DNA of 64,000 nucleotides. Origin: Streptomyces sp. R41. GTDB taxonomy: Bacteria; Actinomycetota; Actinomycetes; Streptomycetales; Streptomycetaceae. Below the pieces are notes generated by a model that searched no databases, had not been told where the DNA came from, and saw only the letters and a program-made list of their open reading frames with translations. Made by a program: the position numbers and the translations under genes. Location of the stretch: NCBI RefSeq assembly GCF_041053055.1, contig NZ_CP163443.1:1178001-1242000 (forward strand). The letters run 5' to 3'. Shown in pieces: positions 59,459-64,000 of the stretch (positions are counted from its first letter, which is position 1; every line of letters starts with the position of its first letter).

Positions 59459-60814
59459 TCACTTCCTGCCGGGGGTCCAGTTCATGCCCCACCCGTAGGC
59501 GTAGTCCACGGTGCGCTGCGGACTCACTCCGCGCTCGGGGACCAGGTAGCGGGCCTCGCGCTGGACGACCAGGTCGCCGCCGTTGTTGGTGATGAGGGCG
59601 AGGGCGCAGACGGTCGAGGGCACCGTGCACTCGTCGAGAGAGAAGTCGACCGGCGCGCCGCCGAGCGGCTGGAGGGTGACCGTGGCGTGCAGGTCGGCGA
59701 AGGAGCGTGCTCCTTCGTAGATGGTCACGAAGATGAGGATGCGCCGGAAGCTCTGCTTGTGATCGAGGTTGATGGACAGGTTCTCGCCACTGGCCACGGC
59801 GCCGGTGCGGTCGTCGCCGTCGAGGTGGATGTACGGGGGCTGGTGCAGCGCCCCGAAGGCGTTGCCGAGCGCCTGGACGACTCCCTTGCGGCCGTCCGAC
59901 AGCTCGTACAGGGCGCACAGGTCGAGGTCGAGGTCCGCGTGCATCGCGACGGCCCGGCCCCGCTTGCTGCCCCACCCCGAGAACTGCTTGCGCACCTGCC
60001 AGTTGAGGTTCACGCGCATCGTGCCCGAGGTGCCGCCCTGTTTGGCGAGCGAGACCGAGGGAGCCTCCTTGGTGAGCGTCACCTTGGAGAGGCGGACCGG
60101 AGCCGCGGGCGGTGCGGGCGGTGCGGGCGGTGCGGGCGGTGCGGGCGGTGCGGGCGGTGCGGGCGGCGGCATGGTGACGGAAGGCGCGACCGGCGGTGGC
60201 ATGGTCACCGGCGGAGCCGGGGGCGGCGGCGGACTCTGCACACGGGTGACGGGCGCGGGCGGTACGGCGGCAGGCGGTGCCGCGTGCTGCGGTTCGTCCA
60301 CCGTGATCCCGTAGTCCGTGGCCAGCCCTTCGAGTCCACTGCTGTAGCCCTGCCCGACGGCGCGGAACTTCCAGGCGCCCTGGCGCCGGTAGAACTCGCC
60401 GAGCACGAATGCGGTCTCGACGGTCGCGTCGGCACTGTCGAAGCGCGCGACCTCCGTGCCCCGCTGCGCGTCGACCACCCGGATGTAGAGCCCGGGAACC
60501 CGCCCGAAAGTGCCGCCGTCCGCGGAAGCGGCCAGCACCACGGTCTCGATCGCCGGCTCCACGCGCGCGAGATCGACGAGCAGAGCGTCTGTGACCTGAC
60601 CGCCGGCGTCCCGCTTGCCCTCGTGCCGCACGGCACCGGAGGAGTGCGCCGGCTGGTTGTAGAAGACGAAGTCGCCGTCCGAGCGGACCTTTCCGGACAC
60701 CAGCAACAGCGCCGAGGCATCCGCGTCGGGCACCCCCGGTCCTGAACGCCAGCCCAATTCGACGCGCAGTGCGGTCGTCGGCACGGGAACATTCGATCCC
60801 TTAGGCATTGACAT
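59459..60814 (-). CDS. Two-domain TerD-family protein with Pro/Ala linker
   Basis: 451 residues from ATG 60814 (the start 12 nt upstream is possible). Two TerD domains are separated by a low-complexity linker (about 195-280) of APP/PAP repeats. The first begins [20 protein letters not shown]; the second has the canonical [18 protein letters not shown] and [10 protein letters not shown]. TerD proteins bind calcium and occur in tellurite-resistance and stress gene sets. There are no ter neighbours here; Streptomyces has several stand-alone TerD proteins. Confidence 0.9.
   Translation of the reverse strand: MSMPKGSNVPVPTTALRVELGWRSGPGVPDADASALLLVSGKVRSDGDFVFYNQPAHSSGAVRHEGKRDAGGQVTDALLVDLARVEPAIETVVLAASADGGTFGRVPGLYIRVVDAQRGTEVARFDSADATVETAFVLGEFYRRQGAWKFRAVGQGYSSGLEGLATDYGITVDEPQHAAPPAAVPPAPVTRVQSPPPPPAPPVTMPPPVAPSVTMPPPAPPAPPAPPAPPAPPAPPAAPVRLSKVTLTKEAPSVSLAKQGGTSGTMRVNLNWQVRKQFSGWGSKRGRAVAMHADLDLDLCALYELSDGRKGVVQALGNAFGALHQPPYIHLDGDDRTGAVASGENLSINLDHKQSFRRILIFVTIYEGARSFADLHATVTLQPLGGAPVDFSLDECTVPSTVCALALITNNGGDLVVQREARYLVPERGVSPQRTVDYAYGWGMNWTPGRK
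60105..60167. repeat. GCGGGCGGT nonamer tandem repeat inside the TerD gene
   Basis: Six perfect units plus a variant seventh encode the Pro-Pro-Ala linker. Unit number is likely to vary between strains by slippage, and each unit adds three residues without shifting frame. Confidence 0.8.
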
Positions 60815-61106
60815 GTACGCCCCCATCACGTGTCTCCGCGCCGGGCCGCGCCTCGGGCAGGCCACTGACTCCGTTCCGCCAAACCTAATCCCCCGGCCCA
60901 CCGAACTCCCATGCCTCGCACTGGAAGATCCGTGGTCAACCGCGGGTAACCCACCCGGAACTCGGCCTTTACACGATCCGAGCGCCGTTTGGCGTCCTTT
61001 TTTGCCGAGTTCGCTCGCATTGGGGATCCCGCGTCACTGCCGACACGGAAAACAACCCTCTTATCGGTCTCCCCAACCAGCACATCGTGGGCTTAACTTA
61101 TGTGCC

Positions 61107-61544
61107 ATGACCTCCCCCCGCTCCACCTATGGCGGCGGTTACTACTCCGCGCCGTCCTTCTTCCCGGACACCCCGATCTACGACTCGCTCGTCGCCGAGC
61201 GGGGCACCCCTCAGATCGCTCCGATCCGGGTTCCCGCCGCCTACGACACGGGCAGCCATCTGCCGGCCCTCCCGTCGGCACTTCCCGCCCTGCCGGCCGG
61301 GCCCTCCCACCAGGCTCCCTCGTACGGCTACCCGCAGGCCCAGCAGCCCGCGCCGCTGCAGCAGGCCCCCGCGCCGTACATCCCGCAGCAGGCGGGGGGA
61401 CCGCGCGGCTATCCGGGCGCCCAGCCGCAGCAGCAGCGCCCAATGGGCGGCACGGGCTACGAGGCGATGCGCCCCGCGGCTCCCCGCCCCGCTCCGGCTC
61501 CCTACCAGGACCCCTACAACAACCAGCAGTACCGCGGCTACTGA
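61107..61544 (+). CDS. Low-complexity DUF6643-like protein
   Basis: 145 residues. It begins MTSPRSTYGGGYYSAPSFFP and DTPIYDSLVAERG, then becomes Pro/Ala/Gln/Tyr-rich and largely disordered. The start and composition match a small family widespread in Streptomyces with no known function. ATG 61107 follows a 292-nt upstream stretch (60815-61106) containing no other gene. Confidence 0.75.
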   Translation: MTSPRSTYGGGYYSAPSFFPDTPIYDSLVAERGTPQIAPIRVPAAYDTGSHLPALPSALPALPAGPSHQAPSYGYPQAQQPAPLQQAPAPYIPQQAGGPRGYPGAQPQQQRPMGGTGYEAMRPAAPRPAPAPYQDPYNNQQYRGY

Positions 61545-61580
61545 GTAATTCGCGCCGGATTGTCGGTGCCTGCTGGCACC

Positions 61581-62414
61581 ATGACGGTCATGGGGAACGC
61601 GGAGCTGCACTCGATCCATGTCCATCCGGTCAAGGCGTTCCGGGGCCAGTCGTCCCGGGAGGCCGTCGTGGAGCCCTGGGGGCTGGCCGGAGACCGACGC
61701 TGGGTACTGATCGACGACGGGGGAAAGGTCGTCACGCAACGCCAGCAGCCACGTCTGGCACTCGCCGCCGCCGAGCTGCTGCCCGGCGGCGGCATACGGC
61801 TGTCCGCGGAAGGCCGTGAGCCGGTCAGCGTTCCCGTGCCCGAGCCGATCGGCACGACGACGCTGGACATCTTCGGGGACAAGGTGGATGCCGTCCTCGC
61901 CGACGCCGCCGCGCACGCCTGGTGCAGCGACTACCTGGGCGTCGAGGTTCGCCTCGTCCACATGGACGATCCCGCCACGCGTCGGCCGGTCGACCCGGAC
62001 TTCGCGCGCCCGGGCGAGACCGTCAGCTTCGCCGACGGCTATCCGCTGCTCGTGACGACACTCGCCTCGCTGCAGGCCCTCAACTCTTTGATCGCGCAAG
62101 GCGACCACGCCCATGAGGGCCCGCTACCGATGAACCGTTTCCGGCCGAACATGGTCGTGTCCGGCACGGCCGCCTGGGCCGAGGACGACTGGTCCCGGAT
62201 CGCCATCGGCGAGGTCACCTTCCGCGTCGCCAAGATGTGCGGCCGATGCGTCGTGACCACCACCGACCAGTCGACCGCCGAGCGCGGCAAAGAGCCCCTG
62301 CGCACCCTCGGGCGCCACCGCCGCTTCGGCGGCCAGTTGGTCTTCGGGCAGAATCTGGTGCCCGAGTCCCCCGGCGCGGTGCGCGTCGGCGACCCGGTCA
62401 CCGTCCTCGAATAG
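61581..62414 (+). CDS. MOSC-domain molybdenum-cofactor protein
   Basis: About 277 residues from ATG 61581; ATG 61590 is an alternative. The MOSC N-terminal beta-barrel (SIHVHPVKAFRGQSS, then LAGDRRWVLID) precedes the MOSC core with the cysteine in KMCGRCVVTTTDQSTAERG, the likely molybdopterin/sulfur site, and FGQNLVPESPG. Relatives (YcbX, mARC) carry molybdenum cofactor and reduce N-hydroxylated compounds. No molybdenum genes are adjacent. Confidence 0.9.
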   Translation: MTVMGNAELHSIHVHPVKAFRGQSSREAVVEPWGLAGDRRWVLIDDGGKVVTQRQQPRLALAAAELLPGGGIRLSAEGREPVSVPVPEPIGTTTLDIFGDKVDAVLADAAAHAWCSDYLGVEVRLVHMDDPATRRPVDPDFARPGETVSFADGYPLLVTTLASLQALNSLIAQGDHAHEGPLPMNRFRPNMVVSGTAAWAEDDWSRIAIGEVTFRVAKMCGRCVVTTTDQSTAERGKEPLRTLGRHRRFGGQLVFGQNLVPESPGAVRVGDPVTVLE

Positions 62415-62601
62415 TCCGCGCGACCGAGTTCCGTGAATGTGCCCGCCGGGAGGGAACCCGGGCCCTGGGCACGATCGTTGAGACTTCGTGAGAAGTTCAT
62501 GAGAGGCCCGGGGGAAGGGTGATTTCGCTCTCTCTTCCCCGTGCTCTCGCGTGAGCGGCTCCGCTGCGGGTTATCACGGACGCGGAAGGGGGTGCGGGAC
62601 G

Positions 62602-63207
62602 GTGCGAGCTATCAGGGGACTCTGGCGCTGGCGGCACAATCCGCTGCGCCGCACGACCGATCTGGTCGAGGCCTGGCTGGCCCTGGCGGCAGTGCTGCTC
62701 GTCCTCGTCGCCGCTCCCGTCATCGGCTCCGTCGTCGGGGCCGCGGCCCAGGACGCGTTGCAGCAGTCCGTGCGGGACCAGCGGCACAGCCGCCACGAGG
62801 TGGCGGCCACCGTCGTCAAGAAGCTGTCCCGCAGCCCGCTGGATCCCGACCCCGAGACCTCCTCCGCGCGGGATGCCCACAGCCGCGTCCTCGCCGACTG
62901 GACGGCACCGGACGGCACCGCGCGCCACGGCACGGTGACAGCCGCCCTCAAGTCCCCCCACCATGGGGACCACTTCACCATCTGGACCGACCTGCACGGC
63001 CGAATAGTCGGCCGCCCACTGGACAGCGCCACCGCGACGACGCACGCCGTGCTGGCCGGATTCGGCGCGGCCCTGCTGTCCGCGGGCATCGTCGAGGGCG
63101 GCAGACGGCTGATCGTCTGGCGCATGATCCGTCGCCGGTACGCCCGTTGGGACCAGGCATGGGACAAGGCGGGTCCCGACTGGGGCAGGACCGGCACCGG
63201 CAGCTGA
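62602..63207 (+). CDS. Rv1733c-like membrane protein
   Basis: 201 residues. GTG 62602 lies eight bases after GGAAGGGGG. It has an amphipathic, Arg/Trp-rich N-terminus, one transmembrane helix (about 20-45), an extracytoplasmic domain (about 50-150, with DWTAPDGTARHGTV), a second helix (about 155-175) and a basic C-terminal tail. This is the pattern of Rv1733c-type proteins common in actinobacteria; function unknown. Confidence 0.8.
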   Translation: MRAIRGLWRWRHNPLRRTTDLVEAWLALAAVLLVLVAAPVIGSVVGAAAQDALQQSVRDQRHSRHEVAATVVKKLSRSPLDPDPETSSARDAHSRVLADWTAPDGTARHGTVTAALKSPHHGDHFTIWTDLHGRIVGRPLDSATATTHAVLAGFGAALLSAGIVEGGRRLIVWRMIRRRYARWDQAWDKAGPDWGRTGTGS

Positions 63208-63365
63208 CGGCCTTCCCGCTCCGGTCAACCCGGCGTCCCCGCGCACGCTACGGTGGACCGGCCGAACTGTTCGGCACCGCCGTGAGAGGCTGTCCTTGAT
63301 CCCGACGGGGTTTCAGTACGGCCTCGCAGGACCCGCGTACGACGAGGTGGGGGCACAACAGCGCC

Positions 63366-64000
63366 ATGGCACAGGGCACGGTCCAGGTGACGCACACCGG
63401 CACCTCGCGGTGGCGGCGCCGCACGGGAGAGTACGCATCGCTGGCCGCCGCCCTGGAGGCCGCGGCAGACGGCGATGTGCTCACCGTCGCTCCCGGCACC
63501 TACCGGGAGAACCTGGTGGTGCAGCGCGCGGTGACGCTGCGGGGCCCCGAGGGCTCCCCTGGCTCCGTGCGCATCGCTCCGGTGGACGGGGTGCCGCTGA
63601 CCGTGCGCGCCTCCGCCGTGGTCCAGGACCTGCACGTGGAGGGCCAGGACTCGGCGGCGCCCGCGCTGCTCGTCGAGGAGGGCACTCCGGAGCTCCTGGA
63701 CGTGCGGATCGTCACCCGGTCCGCGGCCGGGATCGAGGTGCGCGGCGGCGCCCGTCCGACCGTGCGCCGATGCACCGTCGACAATCCGGCCGGCATCGGC
63801 ATCGCCGTACTCGACGGCGGCGGTGGGGTGTTCGAGGAGTGCGAGGTCGTCGCGGCCGGGCAGTCGGGCGTCGCGGTCCGCGGGGGCGCCCATCCGCGCC
63901 TGGAGCGCTGCCGGGTGCACCACACCTCCGGCGCGGGGCTGTCGGCGACCGGTGAGAGCTCGTCGCTGGAGGCGGTCGGCTGCGAGGTGTACGAGGTCAA
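63366..64000 (+). CDS. Right-handed beta-helix protein, cut by the window edge
   Basis: From ATG 63366 the frame is open to the end of the window (about 211 codons). After a short N-terminus (HTGTSRWRRRTGEYASLAAA) come repeated strand units (GVPLTVRASAVVQDLHVEG, then AGIEVRGGARPTVRRCTV) typical of right-handed parallel beta-helix folds. In Streptomyces, proteins starting this way often continue into an AAA ATPase or other large domain; that cannot be seen here. Confidence 0.8.
   Translation, partial: MAQGTVQVTHTGTSRWRRRTGEYASLAAALEAAADGDVLTVAPGTYRENLVVQRAVTLRGPEGSPGSVRIAPVDGVPLTVRASAVVQDLHVEGQDSAAPALLVEEGTPELLDVRIVTRSAAGIEVRGGARPTVRRCTVDNPAGIGIAVLDGGGGVFEECEVVAAGQSGVAVRGGAHPRLERCRVHHTSGAGLSATGESSSLEAVGCEVYEV

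Noticed and set aside
60975..61003. CGCC/GGCG mini-hairpin with a T-tract upstream of the DUF6643-like gene
   Set aside because: The stem is only four pairs and it lies between two divergent genes, where no terminator is expected.

Overview
The window is high-GC DNA with the gene content of a Streptomyces chromosome. Markers are mycothiol S-conjugate amidase, an IclR-type glycerol regulator of the GylR family, several lone HATPase (RsbW-like) proteins, an ECF sigma/zinc anti-sigma pair, TerD, apolipoprotein N-acyltransferase and a DUF6643-like protein. Most genes have GGAGG-type ribosome binding sites, and many are translationally coupled by ATGA overlaps. I saw no rRNA or tRNA genes and no CRISPR array.

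Left part (1-6.4 kb): a PAS-GAF-SpoIIE-HATPase signalling protein whose phosphatase motifs look degraded, a small ORF coupled to a secreted M1 metallopeptidase, and a secreted N-acetylmuramoyl-L-alanine amidase.

6.6-16.2 kb is a compact non-ribosomal peptide locus. A membrane protein carries a carrier domain followed by the membrane and tandem hexapeptide-repeat region typical of poly-epsilon-lysine and poly-diaminopropionate synthetases, but has no adenylation domain. The next gene supplies a partial condensation domain, an adenylation domain with a diamino-acid-like pocket, a carrier domain and a thioesterase. A SyrP/TauD-type oxygenase follows, then SbnB-like and SbnA-like genes for L-2,3-diaminopropionate. 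The locus reads as a split homopoly(amino acid) synthetase, or a diaminopropionate-based peptide pathway. A fossil of a second oxygenase gene lies just upstream.

16.2-31.9 kb: glycerol kinase with its IclR regulator; an ATPase; Mca; a MarR-centred stress island (DoxX, MFS pump, FMN reductase, MarR) containing a truncated second marR that shares a 197-bp identical repeat with the intact gene; an ornithine-cyclodeaminase-family gene abutting an IS5 transposase scrap; nitrobindin; the sigma/anti-sigma pair; and a three-gene unit of a histidine-rich micropeptide, an ABC exporter and a Ser/Thr kinase, with a strong hairpin after the micropeptide.

32.1-50.4 kb is a catabolic island arranged around a 512-nt divergent intergenic region that carries two TetR-like palindromes and a 21-bp inverted repeat. 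Leftward genes are a Rieske oxygenase, a Pot-type polyamine ABC importer, a flavin amine oxidase and an aldehyde dehydrogenase. Rightward genes are a small unknown protein, a NuoF-like flavoprotein, a ferredoxin, an ADP-forming acyl-CoA synthetase, two tandem acyl-CoA dehydrogenases, a 3-hydroxyacyl-CoA dehydrogenase, a TetR regulator and an MHS-family importer. Together they look able to import and oxidise an amine or quaternary-ammonium compound to an acyl-CoA.

50.4-64 kb is core-like chromosome: a PucR regulator, 3-hydroxybutyrate dehydrogenase, a Nudix hydrolase, Lnt, an O-antigen-ligase-like protein, a racemase-family protein, an HpnB-like glycosyltransferase, a two-domain TerD protein, a DUF6643-like protein, a MOSC protein, an Rv1733c-like membrane protein, and the start of a beta-helix protein cut by the window edge.
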